A stretch of DNA of 64,000 nt. It comes from Phaseolus vulgaris. Its lineage: Eukaryota; Streptophyta; Magnoliopsida; Fabales; Fabaceae. A program made the position numbers and the translations under genes. The DNA lies in assembly GCF_000499845.2 (NCBI RefSeq), contig NC_023749.2, forward strand, positions 26,492,375 to 26,556,374, given 5' to 3'. The notes beneath the pieces are model-generated. The model was not told the origin of the DNA. It ran no database searches and worked only from the letters and a program-made list of their open reading frames with translations. Position 1 is the first letter of the stretch. Each line of letters begins with the position of its first letter. Shown here one piece after another: positions 19,344-31,416 of the stretch.

Positions 19344-22300
19344 ATGCCTAGAAACAGACAACCATCACCTGCGCCGTCCGCTGACGAAGGAGCTGTGACA
19401 ATGGCGCAGGTCCTGGAAATGGTGCGCACGCTGCAGGATAACGCTGCAGCGTCGAAAGTCGAACAAGAAAGGATGCAGGCGGAGTTGGCTGCGTCGCAAA
19501 GCAGGAACGACGAACTGAATCGTGTCAACGAAGAGTTGAGAAGAACGCTGCAGGCGCAGAGGGAGCACGTCGTTGACGAAAGGGTGTCTAGGCAGCCTTC
19601 ACCTCCAAGGGCATTTCCCATGCCATTCTCCCCCGAGATTATGGGAACCATGGTGCCTTCCAACCTGGTGGGGGTAAAAGCGTCGTTCAAAGGGGTAGAA
19701 GACCCGGAGGCGCATCTGACGGCATTCCACACCCAGATGATGTTGTCTGGGGGCTCAGACGCTGTATACTGCAAGATGTTCATGAGCACACTGAGCGGAA
19801 TCGCCATGGAGTGGTTCGTGAGTTTACCAGAAGGGCACATCACGTCTTTCTCTCAGTTCTCGAAGCTCTTCATTGAACAATACATCGTCAACAAGGCACC
19901 TGCAGTGGTGTCCTACGACCTGTTCGATGTGTGCCAATACCAGGGGGAGTCGCTGAAAGATTACCTCAACCGTTTTGGAGCACAAGTGGTTAGACTACCC
20001 AGCAAAGATGAAGATATGCTTGTGCACGCGTTTAAGAAGGGAGTGCTGCCTGGCCCTTTCAGTGAGTCTCTCATCAGGAGCCATCCCAGCACTTTTGCAG
20101 AGATCCGACGGCGTGCGGTGGCGCACATAGTGGCAGAAACAGAAGTTTCTGAGAAGAGGGGAAGTGCTGCACCACCCAGACCGCGTGGAGGGCAAGGAAA
20201 ACCACAGCAAGCGAGGGTGCATGAGGCCAAAGAAGGGAAGAAGGTGCGAGAAAAACCTCGTCCCTATGCACCAGGCAAAGACCAGAGTAAGGGGCGTGCA
20301 AGGGAGAATAACGCACCCCCGAGATACAACTTCATGGTGGGATTGGCGGATCTCATCGCCCTTCCTGCCGTAGCAGCAAGGCTACGAGTACCAGAGAAGA
20401 CAGACAAGGTACTCGGAAGGAAGAAGAATGAATGGTGTGAGTTTCACCAGGCCTTTGGCCATACACTTCATTCCTGTTTGGCGCTGGGACACCAACTGGC
20501 AGAGTTGGTGAAGTCTGGCTTTCTAGCAGATTACCTGCGTGAGCCGCAGGGTGATCGCGCGTCAGGATCCCAAACTGGAGAGCAACAGCATGAGGTCCCT
20601 GTGCATGGGGAAGTGCAGACGATCGCTGGAGGCTTCTCTGGTGGGGGATGCACAGCTTCACAAAGAAGGAGATACACTCGATCTGTGATGGCGGTAGATG
20701 CAGTGAATGAGATTCATTACCCTGAGGTGGACATTGTCTTCAGGAAAGCAGACCTACGAGACGTTGTCCCGCACGACAACGACCCTGTGGTCATTTCTCT
20801 CATCACAGCAGGAAGACGGGTGCATAGAGTACTCGTAGATCAAGGGAGCTCGGCGGATGTCATGTTCTGGCCAACATTCAACAAGCTACAGTTGTCCCCT
20901 GATCAGTTGAGACCGTATGCTGGTTGTCTCTACGGTTTTGCAGGGGATCAGGTAGAAGTGCGGGGATACATCGAGCTGAGGACAACGTTCACTGACGGAA
21001 CGACAGCCCGCACGGAAAAGATAAAGTACCTGGTGGTGAACGCCCCTTCTGCGTACAATGTCCTGTTGGGAAGGCCAACGCTCAATAGACTGGGCGCAAT
21101 ACCATCGACAAGGCATATGAAGTTGAAGCTGCCATCGATGGAAGGGGCCGTGATAACCATCAAATCGGATCAGGCTGAGGCAAGACGCTGTTATGAGAAC
21201 AGCTTGAAACAAAAAAGAAGTGTGTGCCATGTCACCACAAAACCACCACCAGGCGTGCGCGAAGAGCGATTGGCGGTCAGGGAGACACAAGGCGCTCAGA
21301 GGATGGAGAGCGCTGCGGTGGGGGGCTCCCAGGTGGCCCAAGTTGAGGAAGAAGATGAAGGCACGATCACTCCTCGCGAGTCAGGGATCGCGAGAGCGGT
21401 CATTGCCAGTGAGAGGAGGCCCCACCCAGCTGAAGGATGGGTCGAGGTGGACATCAGGGGAAGAAAATTCAAGTTGGGGGAATCCCTCGTTGAAGAAGAG
21501 CGAAGGCTGATCATGGGTGTGATTGAGAAGCACATGAATGCCTTTGCATGGTCATCATCCGACATGCCAGGAGTCGACCCCGATTTCCTCTGCCATCGTC
21601 TTTCAATGGACCCCATGGTTCGACCGGTGCGACAGAGAAGAAGGAAATTCAACGAGGAGAAGAGGAAGGTGATCCACGACGAAGCGCAGAAGCTCCTTGT
21701 CGCAGGGCATATAAGAGAAATCCAGTACCCTGAGTGGTTAGCGAATGTGGTACTGGTGCGGAAGGCGAGCGGCAAGTGGAGAATGTGCGTGGACTTCACT
21801 GACCTCAATAAGGCGTGCCCCAAGGATTCTTACCCCTTACCCAGTATAGATGCTCTAGTCGATAGCGCCTCGGGGGGAAAGCTACTCAGCTTCTTGGACG
21901 CTTTCTCAGGGTATAACCAGATCAGGATGCACCCAATGGACGAATGCAAGACCGCGTTTATGACGGAACGGTCTTGCTATTGCTACAAGGTCATGCCATT
22001 TGGGTTGAAGAATGCGGGGGCTACCTACCAGCGGCTCATGGATAGGGTGCTCTCGCCCATGCTGGGAAGGAACGTACACACCTATGTAGATGACATGGTG
22101 GTTACGTCCCAAGAGAAGAAGCATCATGCAGCTGATCTGGAAGAGCTATTCACCACCATTGCAAAGTATAGGCTGAAGCTCAACCCTGAGAAATGCATAT
22201 TCGGAGTGGAGGCTGGGAAGTTCTTGGGTTTCCTCTTGACAGAGCGGGGAATTGAAGCCAACCCGGAGAAGTGTGCGGCGATCGTGGCAATGAGGAGCCC

Positions 22301-24739
22301 GACGACGGTGAAGGAGGTGCAGCAGCTCACCGGTCGCTTGGCAGCACTGTCCCGATTTATGTCTGCTGGAGGGGAGAAAGGTCACCCATACTTCCAGTGT
22401 CTCAAGCGCAACAGCAGATTTCTCTGGACGCAGGAGTGCGAGGAGGCCTTCATTAAGTTAAAGGGTTATCTGGCAAGCCCACCAGTCTTGCGAAAGCCCC
22501 AGGTAGGCATCCCTCTCCGTCTATACTTTGCTGTTACGGAGAGGGCAGTCAGTTCAGTCCTGGTGCAAGAGCTGGACCAGGCCCAGAGGCCTGTTTATTT
22601 CGTAAGCAAGGTGCTGCAAGGCCCTGAAACCAGGTACCAGGCCCTCGAGAAGGCTGCTCTAGCGGTGGTATTCTCAGCCAGAAGACTCAGGCATTATTTC
22701 CACAGCTTCACAGTGGTGGTGATGACTGATCTGCCTATCCAGAATGTATTGAAGAAACCTGATGTGGCAGGAAGGATGGTCAAGTGGGCAGTAGAATTAT
22801 CGGAATTCGATATTCAGTACGAGCCCCGAGGACCGATCAAGGGGCAGGTGTTCGCGGACTTCGTAGTCGAGCTATCATCCATCGCGACACCTGCAGAAGG
22901 GCTAGATTTTCGATGGGTGTTATCGGTGGATGGCTCCTCTAATCAGCAAGGAAGCGGTGCTGGGGTCATCCTGGAAGGGCCAAACGGAGTATTGATTGAG
23001 CAGTCCCTCCGTTTCGCCTTCAAGGCTAGCAACAATCAGGCGGAGTACGAGGCCCTGATCGCGGGAATGTTGCTAGCAAGGGAAATGGGAGCAAGAAATC
23101 TGCTGGCCAAGAGCGATTCGTTACTGGTCACCGGGCAGGTTACCGGGGAGTTCCAAGCAAAGGACCCCAGATGGCGGCCTACCTGGAGTATGTGCAGCTC
23201 CTGAAGACGTCTTTCGCCGAGTTTGAGTTAGTGCATGTACCAAGAGAGCAGAACGCCCGAGCAGACCTGCTTGCCAAGCTGGCCAGCTCAGGCAAAGGGG
23301 GGAAGCAGAGGACTGTCATTCAGGAGACCCTGAAGGTGCCACGCGCGTTTGTATCAGACAACCAGGTACTTCATGTATACAAGTCAATGGAGCGTCTAAC
23401 GATCGGTCATCGGTCGTTGACTCAAGAGACGCTGAGAGCGCCGAGGGTGAGATCGCGACCCTCAAAGATCGGTGAGTCGATGGAGGTCCACGCGGAGAAG
23501 GAACCCCACACCTGGATGACGCCATACCGGCTATACTTAGAAGATGGTGTACTCCCGCTCGATCTGGCAGAGGCAAAAAGAATAAAGAGGAGTTCAAGTA
23601 AGTTTACTCTCATAGATGGAAGCCTATTTAGATTTGGATTTTCTCACCCTGTGCAGATCTGTGTACACGGCGAACAATGCACCAGACTCATGTCTGAGCT
23701 GCACGAGGGGGTGTGCGGAAGCCATGTAGGTGGTCGCGCTTTGGCAAGTAGGGTACTCCGCGCGGGGTACTACTGGCCAAAGCTGAAGGAAGATTGCATA
23801 AGGTTTGCTCAGCGATGCAAACAATGTCAGCTGCATGCAGATTGGCACAAGGCACCCCCTGAGGAGTTGAGGTCCATCCATAGCCCGTGGCCATTCCATA
23901 CATGGGGGATTGACATCCTAGGACCTTTTCCCCTGGCGACAAGGCAGATGAAGTTCCTCATTGTGGCCATTGAATATTTCACTAAGTGGGTGGAGGCAGA
24001 GCCAGTTGCCCACATCACCGCACAGAAAGTTGAACACTTCGTCTGGAAGAACATTGTCTGCCGCTTCGGAATACCCAAGAGGCTGGTTTCCGACAATGGC
24101 ACCCAGTTCACCAGTCATCAGTTGAGGAAGATGTGTGAAGAGCTAAAGATACAACAGGTTTTCGCATCTGTGGAGCACCCACAAACAAATGGGCAGGTGG
24201 AGTCAGCAAATCGAGTGCTGCTCAGGGGGCTGAAGCGGAGGCTAGACAAGGCCAAAGGAGGCTGGGCAGAGGAGGTCCCCAGAATTGTGTGGTCTTACCA
24301 CACCACCCCACAGTCCAGCACCCATGAGACACCCTTCAGCCTTGTCTATGGGACAGACGCCATGATTCCTGTGGAGATACAGGAGAGCTCCCCCAGATTC
24401 TTGAACTTCGTTGCTGAAGAGTCCAATGAAGAGCGTAAGGTGAATTTGGACCTGCTAGACGAAGTGCGAGAAGAGGCCAGAGTCAGTGCTGAAGCTGTGA
24501 AGAGAAGAGTAGAGCGGAGGCACAACTCCAAAGTGAGGCCCAGGCGCTTCCAGGAAGGTGATCTGGTGATGAGAAAGGCGCATCAGAATGACATGCAGAA
24601 TAAGTTATCCCCGAAGTGGACAGGCCCGTACAGAGTGGTGGAGACATTAGAGAACGGAGCCTATCGCCTAGAGACTTTGGAGGGAGGAGCAATCCCCAGA
24701 ACGTGGAACGCCACCCATTTAAAATTTTATTTCAGTTAA
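19344..24739 (+). CDS. gag-pol: Tat gag-pol polyprotein of C, one frameshift
   Basis: This encodes the capsid and all enzymes for reverse transcription and integration. I chose ATG 19344 (MPRNRQPSP) because the upstream open frame lies in LTR and primer site. Seen in order: coiled coil near residues 20-75; gag core (EDPEAHLTAFHTQM, about 125); a Cys/His box CEFHQAFGHTLHSC near 364; protease VLVDQGSSADVMFW near 495; RT with YVDDMVV near 915; RNase H; second RNase H from VDGSSNQQGSGAG near 1195; integrase with HHCC finger, WGIDILGPF, SDNGTQFTS, NGQVESANR and a GPYRV tail ending KFYFS. The frame changes at 23166-23170, where a C-run has four C instead of the five of copy A. Apart from that base the roughly 1800-codon gene is open. 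A sequencing error in the run is possible. Confidence 0.93.
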
Positions 24740-25436
24740 AATTGTACGGTAATGGCGTTCTCACGCTAAAAGGCACATGCTTTGTTTATGGTGGAAACAG
24801 TTGAACAGACAAGGGGGCACTCTTTTCCCTAAAGAGGGTTTTTAACGAGGCCACCCAATTAAAGAAAAATTTCCAGCATATAAAGTGTTCTCAAGTATTA
24901 AAGTTAAAATCCTCCTTGCCCCAGGTGCAAGTGCAGGTGATTGGTTAGGCCCTACTTGCCCTAGGCGCAAGTACTGGCACCGATCTAAGTCTTCCTCACC
25001 CCAGGTGTGAGCGCAAGCAGAAAGGTTTGAAAGGCCAGGGGTGCTAGTAAGACCAGGAGAAGGAAAGGAAAGGTTTTGACAAAACGTCCTTACCCACTTG
25101 GCATGCACCAATATTGGCCCAGTAAAACTCTCAGTCAGAAAACCTTACTCACCCCAGGAGTGAGACAGGGAGTGATCGACTCAACCCGCCAAAGGGTGAT
25201 GACCTCGGGGAAAGGGAAAGGGGTTAGCGAGAAACACTTCCTTTTCCCCAAGATGAGGCCTCACTTTGAGCAATCGATGTCAAGGTCCTTTATGCACTTA
25301 GCGCTAGAGCGACAGAGAAAGCTAAGTAAGGACTAAAGAGCGATCACCGATGAGTCGTCAGTAGTTGGCTAGTAGTACAAAGCAGCGCACGAGGACTGTT
25401 AAACACCAAGCTGAGGGAACAGCCAGTCGAGATCAT
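24740..25436. other. 3' region of C after pol
   Basis: No gene is visible. It starts with a block also found after pol in A (CACTCTTTTCCCTAAAGAGG, then TTTTTAACGAGG). From about 24905 to 25030, words such as CCCCAGGTGCAAG and CCCTAGGCGCAAG recur loosely. Confidence 0.55.
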
Positions 25437-25720
25437 GCAGATCGCGCTAAGCCTGAGTTGGTTAACACTTAGTCCGCGCAAAGAGAAGAGAAGCAGATCG
25501 CGCTAAGCCTGAGTTGGTTAACACTTAGTCGCGCGCAAAGAGAAGAGAAGCAGATCGCGCTAAGCCTGAGTTGGTTAACACTTAGTCGCGCGCAAAGAGT
25601 AAGAGAAGCAGATCACGCTAAGCCTAAGCTGGTTGACACTTAGTCGTGTGCGAAAGGAAAGGCAAAGCCCAAGATCGCACTGAACCTAAACTAGCTAACA
25701 GTTAGTCGCGCACATAAAGG
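25437..25720 (+). repeat. Five tandem 57-bp units in C 3' region
   Basis: Units start at about 25437, 25493, 25550, 25608 and (diverged) 25665. Each reads GCAGATCGCGCTAAGCCTGA, then TTGGTTAACACTTAGTC and GCGCAAAGAG. The first three are nearly identical. They lie between pol and the antisense gene, the position where A has its 77-bp array. Confidence 0.85.
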
Positions 25721-25889
25721 TAAGTGGAGTTCAAAGAAAATACAAAGAAAAATTGAGCAATTGAAACCAAGGTATATCACCAGAGATGTTCATACAATTG
25801 TCAGTTACAAAGAGTTGAATGGTGCAGAAACATAAGGTTACAAAATGAAACTTTGTACAGAAGAAGTCAAAATTACAGAAGGAAGAGAT

Positions 25890-28169
25890 TCAGGGAGTAG
25901 GAGGCTTGAGCTTCCCATCTACCACCGAGTGATGAATGCTGAATTGCGCAAGGTCCAGTTCTGGAAGGACGCAGCGGACTTGCTCGAGCGCCAGCTCGAA
26001 TCCATCAATGAGGGAATCGGCGCCCACGTTCATCAAGTCCTCTTTCTCCGCCTCCAGACTTCGCCTCGAAGCCTCTGCAGCATCCCTCTGCGTGGTAAGG
26101 GTAGCAAGGGAGGAGGCAGCCTCAGAGAGCTTGCCCACTGCCTCCTCAAGCTTCTTTTCGGCGGCAGCAGTTGCCTCCTTGGCGGCCTTGAGCATCTCTA
26201 CCCGCTGAGAATCCTGTTGGCGTAGGGAGGAGTTCTCAGCCTCTAACTCCTCCACCATCTGACTCCGTTCGAGCAAAGAGGAATTCTCAGCCTGTAACTC
26301 TGCCACCTTCCAGTCCAGAGGACCAACAGTCTGCCCCATCAAGATCTCCATCTTGATGGTCTCCTGGACCTGCAGCAAGTACTCCCTTCTGGCCTTCTCC
26401 ACCATGCCTCGCATCAGCTCGACGGACCCCTGAGCGGCTTCAAGGTCACTGCGCAGCGACTCGTTGTCGTGCTCGAGTTCCCTCACCCTTTTCTCCAGGA
26501 CCTTCTGCTTGCGATGCTGGTTGGAGAACTCCAGCGAGAGCACCACCTGCTTGGCAAGGTGTGCGTCAATCTCCTCCCCGCTCCAGTCGACGAGCTCCCC
26601 ATTGCTGATGTGCTGTCGCACCATGGAGATAACTCTGCTGAAGTTTTCATGGTTGGCTCCAGTGTTGCTTGGGCGCGAGCCAGACCCACCATGTTCAGCA
26701 TTGGCGGTGGAGATTGTCATTGGAGGCGGGGCACACTCTTTTTGAGCAGAAACACCCCCAGCAGGGTGAGCGGATGGACCAGGTGATTGGCCTGCTGGGG
26801 GGGAAGTTGGTGGTTGAGAGGTTGGGGGCGATTTTTGGCCAGGAGAAGGAGGACATGCGGGCTCTGGGGCCGGTCGTGTAGAGGGAGAGGGAGGTGGTGA
26901 ACCTTCTTCTACCTCTACCACCTCTATCCCTCCAGGCTGGAGAGACGAGACCCCCTCAGCCACTGCTTTCTTCCTCTGGCGGTGAATGAGGGGGGAGCCT
27001 GAGCTTTCCTCTTCCACTGAGACAGCAGCAGCAGCAGGAGCCAGCGAAGAAGCCTTCACCAGTCTCTTCCTTTTCTTCCCTTGCTCGGGGCCTTCGGCTG
27101 GCGCGATCGAGAGCGGAGGGGCTTCGATTGGCTCGGTGGTGGAAGAGGAAGAGCCAGTCCCTTTGGCCGCTCGGCGTTTAGCGAGCTCCAACACCGCCAA
27201 CCTCCTATCTTTCCCTGACATTGAATCTGCATAGGCAAGAAAGAGGAAAATTAGACAGCTAAGAGACGCAAGCAAGGTGGAAAGTATAAGAGCATGCATG
27301 AGGAAGTATAAATGTCCTAAGGGGCGGCAGAGAAAGAACTACCTATATATTTCTTCAGGGAAACCACATCAAACTCATCCTTGATGAGGCGAGCGGAGTC
27401 ATACTTAGCCCCCAGGAGCAGCCCACACAGCTCGCGCTCATAGGGGGCCATGGTCTCGAGATCCTTGGGTTTTTTAAATTGAACCTGGGGAACCCAGTAG
27501 AGGGGGTAGATGAGGGCTTTGTGGGGTGGCGGATATCATATAAAATCTGCCCTTCCAGTCTTTGAAGGACTGCTGGTACAGGCCCAGAAGCACCCGTCCA
27601 GCAACCCCGTTCAGGCTGACCCAAAACCTATCCCCTGGTTTCTTCGCCTCAAAGAAGTAGAGGAACACCTCCACCGAGGCGTTGTGCCCAAAGTAGTTGC
27701 ACAGAATCTGAAACGCCCGGATGAAGGCCCAGGCATTGGGGTGGAGTTGGCAGGGCGCGACGTTCAACTCCATCATCAGCTCTTTCTCGAAGAAGGTGAA
27801 GGGGAGTCGCAACCTCAACCTTTTGAAGATCGCGGAGTAAACAAAAACGAAGGGCACCCCATTGGTGGCCCTGTCGTCAGCGCAAATGGGCATCCCTCGG
27901 GGAGGGATGCGGACTCGGATGTGGAAGTCGTTTTCCCTGTCTATGGAACACGAGGGTTCATCCGGGTCGTGGCTCAGAAGCGAGTTAAGATGGTCCTCAG
28001 GTAGCAAGATGGACGTTTCAGATAGCAACGCCAGAGGGGCCCAGTCATAGACTTTGGCGTTGTCATGGAATGAGGTGACAACGGGCGGTGGCGAAGCTGG
28101 TGCACTCGCGGAGGGCTGTGCACCAGAAGAAGAGGCAAGGACGCGAGCGGTCTGCTTCAAGCGAGCCAT
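25890..28169 (-). pseudogene. Antisense gene of C, two exons, one frameshift
   Basis: Exon 1 is 28169-27343, the intron 27342-27227 (116 bp, GTAGTTC to TATGCAG), and exon 2 27226-25890. The join is in phase 1 (ATA, G then AT). Exon 1 shows YDWAPLALLSETS, MPICADDRATNGVPF, FEKELMMELNVAPCQLHPNA, WAFIRAFQILC, VFLYFFEAKKPGDRFWVS and WKGRFY. A frame change near 27530-27540 follows, after which the normal frame resumes (YPLYWVPQVQ, then KYI at the donor). The exon sum of 2164 nt, one over a multiple of three, agrees. Exon 2 has MSGKDRRLAVLELAKRRAAK, a Pro-rich linker and a coiled coil of about 200 residues, ending HHSVVDGKLKPPTP. An alternative is two non-fused proteins, but the fixed splice position argues for one. 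Function unknown. Confidence 0.84.
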
Positions 28170-28761
28170 CGTGAGATAGCTGCAATGGAGGAAAAACGAA
28201 GGGTCAGAAATAGAAAGGGAGAGAGTGATGGATGGTTCGGTGAAAAACAGAGAGGGGGAATGAGGAAGAAATGCCCAGGTAAAGGAGAAAGAAGGGGAGG
28301 CAGAAGCCAAAGCGGAAACATGGGAAAAACCCTAGCGCGGGTTGAGAAGAAGAAAAACAGGGAAGGTGAATGCATGATAACTAGAATGGTAAATGCAATC
28401 GGTAAAGATGACCAAAAAGGGGCCAGGGAAAAGAAAAACCATACCTTTGAATGATCGTAGGAGTATAGGATCACAGAGAATTCGAAGAAAGATGGGTGCG
28501 CAGAAGAAAGGTTCGCAGAGAGTTTGGGAGTCAAATGAAGAAGATGAAGGAACAGTGGAAGGGCGCGCCATTTTGAATAAGAGAAGCGCTAGCGACGCAC
28601 AACGCTGGCCGTTGATGGTGCCACGTGTCGCGAGATTAAGGAAGGAAGCCCAAACGTTAAAGAAGCAGCACGTGAGGTGGCACGTGAGGCGGCCCCACTT
28701 GCCACGTGGACTGAGGGCACGACCACTTAGTCTCTTCGCTGAGAACAAGTTCTCGACTCGA
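28170..28761. other. Leader of C antisense gene and pre-PPT region
   Basis: No coding sequence that I can support. A TTGCAG on the minus strand shortly before the ATG at 28169 hints at a 5' intron. ACGTGG/CACGTG-type boxes near 28620-28710 (CCACGTGTCGC, GCACGTGAGG, CCACGTGGAC) are candidates for the antisense promoter. Confidence 0.45.
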
Positions 28762-28775
28762 GACTGGGGGGCTTG
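28762..28775 (+). promoter_or_regulatory. Polypurine tract of element C
   Basis: GACTGGGGGGCTTG sits immediately before the 3' LTR start TGATCC, in the same form as in A. Confidence 0.82.
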
Positions 28776-30004
28776 TGATCCGATCGGTCATCGGTAGTCG
28801 ATGACATCAGCATCAGAGAACCACGTGGACCACTCACAGGGTGACACGTGGACCAGGTGGCAGAGAGGTAGGGGGACGATCGCCAAGAGAGGTGATCGGT
28901 GGTCAGTAACCAAGTTACCACCGACAGATCAGGCGGCAGAGAGGTCGGGGGATAGATCACCCAGAATGGTGATCGGTGGTCAGTAGCCAAGTGACCACCA
29001 GCAGACCAGTTCCCAGACTCGCGCCTGGAGGCAGAGCGCGAGTAGCGAATAAACACTGATCAGTCATCGGGTGTATTGTCATCGGGGTCTCGTGTTACAC
29101 GCAGTTAAACTGGGACTAAGGTTCCCAGCGAGAGCGTTACGCATGGACCTCGCATGAGCACACCTCAAGGAATCATGCACGAGAGTGGCCTGAGGGAACC
29201 AGTAAGCCAGTCGGTGATTGGTGATTCCCTCAACCCATTACGTGCGTGTCATCCTGAAGGGTAAGTCGCCTACGCAGAGAGTAACGTTTGGTGAGTGCGC
29301 CTAGACCAGCCACACCCGACGTTCTCCTAAGAGTATGCAATTTGCCCAGATAAGAGAAGCATCCCAAGTTACTCCGCAAGGGTGTAGCTTAGGCAGACAA
29401 AGAGAGGCGCTAGAGCCCTTCCAGTAAGTGACACGTGTGTGGTTAGATGTGAGTTGCAGGCCTCCACGTGTCACCATCTGAGAGGGGTGCGGTCCAGACA
29501 AAAGAGCACTCCGTACCGCTAAAGGTACAGACAGGCGCAGCCAAGCGCAGACATGCGCAGACTCTCACGCTCCCCATTGCTGATTCTGAAGGTACGCTTT
29601 CTCTGAAAAGCACGACAGGGTTCTGACACATGCCAGAAAAGCATAACAGAATTCTGTTATGCCCAGAAGCAGGGAAAGAGGGATAAAAGACAGAATCAGA
29701 GGGAGAGTGGGGGAAAGAAAGAAAGGAAAAAAAAAAGGAGAGAGGAAAAAAAACAGAGTGCAAGTTTTTCTGATACACACGTTTTTTACTAAGTTTCCAG
29801 TTTTCTGGTGGTTCTGTTGAACTAACTTGATCGTCGGAGTGCAAACGGCCGCTAGAGGCGCCGTCTGTGTATTTTGCAGGTCACATTTCGAAGACATCTG
29901 AGAGAGAGAGTTCAGAAGGTGATTCTTCAGGAGACACAGTCGCGAAGACAGGGCAGAAAGTGTTACGAAGCGATTCACCCACGTTCAAGTTGCCGGCAGG
30001 ATCA
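28776..30004 (+). repeat. 3' LTR of element C (1229 bp)
   Basis: It matches 18051-19247 almost base for base. I saw one T/C change near 28935, one change near the 3' end (GGGCAGAAAG here, GGGCATAAAG in the 5' copy), one A more in an A-run, and 33 bases near 29263-29300 missing from the 5' copy. It ends GGATCA. Confidence 0.92.
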
Positions 30005-31022
30005 ATGACCAACTCAATTTGTTCCTAAGAATGTCAAAGAATCTTGTATTCTTGCTATTGCATTCACATCATGTGGTATCTAGAGCTATGGTTATGTGCA
30101 AATTTTTTTTGAGTTGCTGGACACTTTGGTTCTGTTTTGTGATTAGTAATTTTGTTTTTAGGCTTATTTGAGTTTTATTGCTGTTTTCTTTATGATGCCT
30201 ATCATATGTTTGAGTATTTTCCCTTTTGAATCCTTACAAGTTTTGTCTTAGTCTTATTTTTCCATAATTGTCATTACTTCTTGTAGTACTTTTATTGCTT
30301 TGATTGTTTCTTGCTTTGGTTTACTCTCTGTTTTTGAAGTTTATTGCTTGATCCTTTGTGCATTTTCCTTTTTAGATTTGAGTTCATGCTTGTATTTTCA
30401 TTCTATACAAGTTCCTTTACACAATTTCCCTTATGTCTTTTCTAGTTCATCATACTGTTTTTCATTCCTAAATAGGATACTATGTTTTCTTACAAACGTG
30501 CTACTGTTTTCAATTTACTGCAATTAATTTGCTCACTGGAAATTTGTGAAAATTTGGATTTACATTCTTCAAAGTGTTACAAAACCATACCAAAAAGAAG
30601 TACTCAAAAATTCCTAGTACACAAAAAACCGATAAATAAAATACGAAAAGTGTACAATTCTGCCGAAAAAAATACGGTAATTGGGCAGCGATTTTGAAAA
30701 ATTTATTTCTCTCAATTGGCTTACTGTTTTTAACTCATTCCAGTGCCATTATTGAGTTGAGACATTGAAGCTTTTATGTTCGGTACATTTCAATTCTAAG
30801 CCATTTTGTTCGGTGCATTTGCTTTTCTTTCCAATTTAATCGGTTCAATTTGACAATAATTGGAACTTCCATATGAGTTTGTGTTTTGGCACTAGTTTTG
30901 GTGAGTTCTTGTTCATAGAACCTTTATCCAATTCTATGATAAAGTGCCTATTTCATAACCAACTCAAGATGATTCCTAAGAATGTCAAGAATCATTCTCA
31001 TTGTGCTAGTGGAATCATATCA
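30005..31022 (+). other. G 5' LTR remnant, primer site, leader and second LTR end
   Basis: 30005-30071 is an LTR 3' end (TTCCTAAGAATGTC to CACATCA). A tRNA-Met-type site TGGTATCTAGAGC follows at 30074-30086, with one base inserted relative to the usual TGGTATCAGAGC. The leader to about 30770 matches the reverse complement of 13960-14870. Then another LTR 3' end (about 30775-31022, ending GGAATCATATCA) is joined directly to RT coding sequence. A deletion between an LTR and pol explains this. Confidence 0.72.
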
Positions 31023-31327
31023 CATCCCATACCTAGGCTTGATGATTTGTTGGATGAATTGCATGGTTGAAAAATCTTTACAAAGATTGATATTAAAAGC
31101 GGCTACAATCAAATCCGTATCAAACCGGCTGATGAATGGAAGACGGCTTTTAAGACCAACTTTGGTTTGTATGAGTGGTTAGTTATGCCCTTTGGTTTAA
31201 CAAATGCACCAAGTACCTTCATGCGCCTCATGCATCATGTTCTAAGACCTTTCATTGGTAAGTTTGTTGTTGTTTACTTTGATGATATTCTCATTTATAG
31301 CTTATCTTTGAATGACCATAGGATGCA
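31023..31327 (+). pseudogene. pol: G reverse transcriptase, first fragment
   Basis: The frame reads HPIPRLDDLLDELHG, a TGA at 31068-31070, then [36 protein letters not shown] and the catalytic YFDDILIYS near 31278-31304. It is a Ty3/gypsy RT with its N-terminal third gone. It runs to the target site ATGCA (31323-31327), where F1 begins; the next codons are found at 35764. Confidence 0.88.
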
Positions 31328-31416
31328 TGATGGAAACCATCCGGCCACATACATCCACATAATGATGAAGAAGAAGCATTGGATTTGAGGACAAATCCTT
31401 TTCAAGAGGGAGGGGA
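31328..31416 (+). other. 89-nt extension of F1 left end (pre-PPT sequence)
   Basis: It starts TGATGGAAACCATCCGGCCA and ends with the polypurine tract TTCAAGAGGGAGGGGA. The same segment precedes the LTR of element J on the minus strand (61474-61383, TGATGGACACCATCCAGCCA). F1's own right side has the tract at 35129-35144 but not the TGATGG part. So the extension came from a J-like template. Confidence 0.85.

Larger units (their letters stand above)
18051..30004 (+). mobile_element. Near-complete young Tat-clade retrotransposon C (about 11.95 kb)
   Basis: It has, in order: 5' LTR, primer site, gag-protease-RT-RNase H-second RNase H-integrase in one gene, a 3' region with tandem repeats, a spliced antisense gene, a polypurine tract and a 3' LTR. 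By eye the LTRs differ by about two substitutions, one A in a run, and a 33-base deletion in the 5' copy, so C is young. The 5 bases left (GTTTG) and right (ATGAC) are not a target duplication. The left flank is satellite and the right flank is a G-family LTR end. Confidence 0.93.

Noticed and set aside
25437..25720. tRNA-like or origin function of the 57-bp tandem units
   Set aside because: The GTTAAC/CGCGC words are palindromic, but nothing beyond tandem duplication can be supported from sequence.
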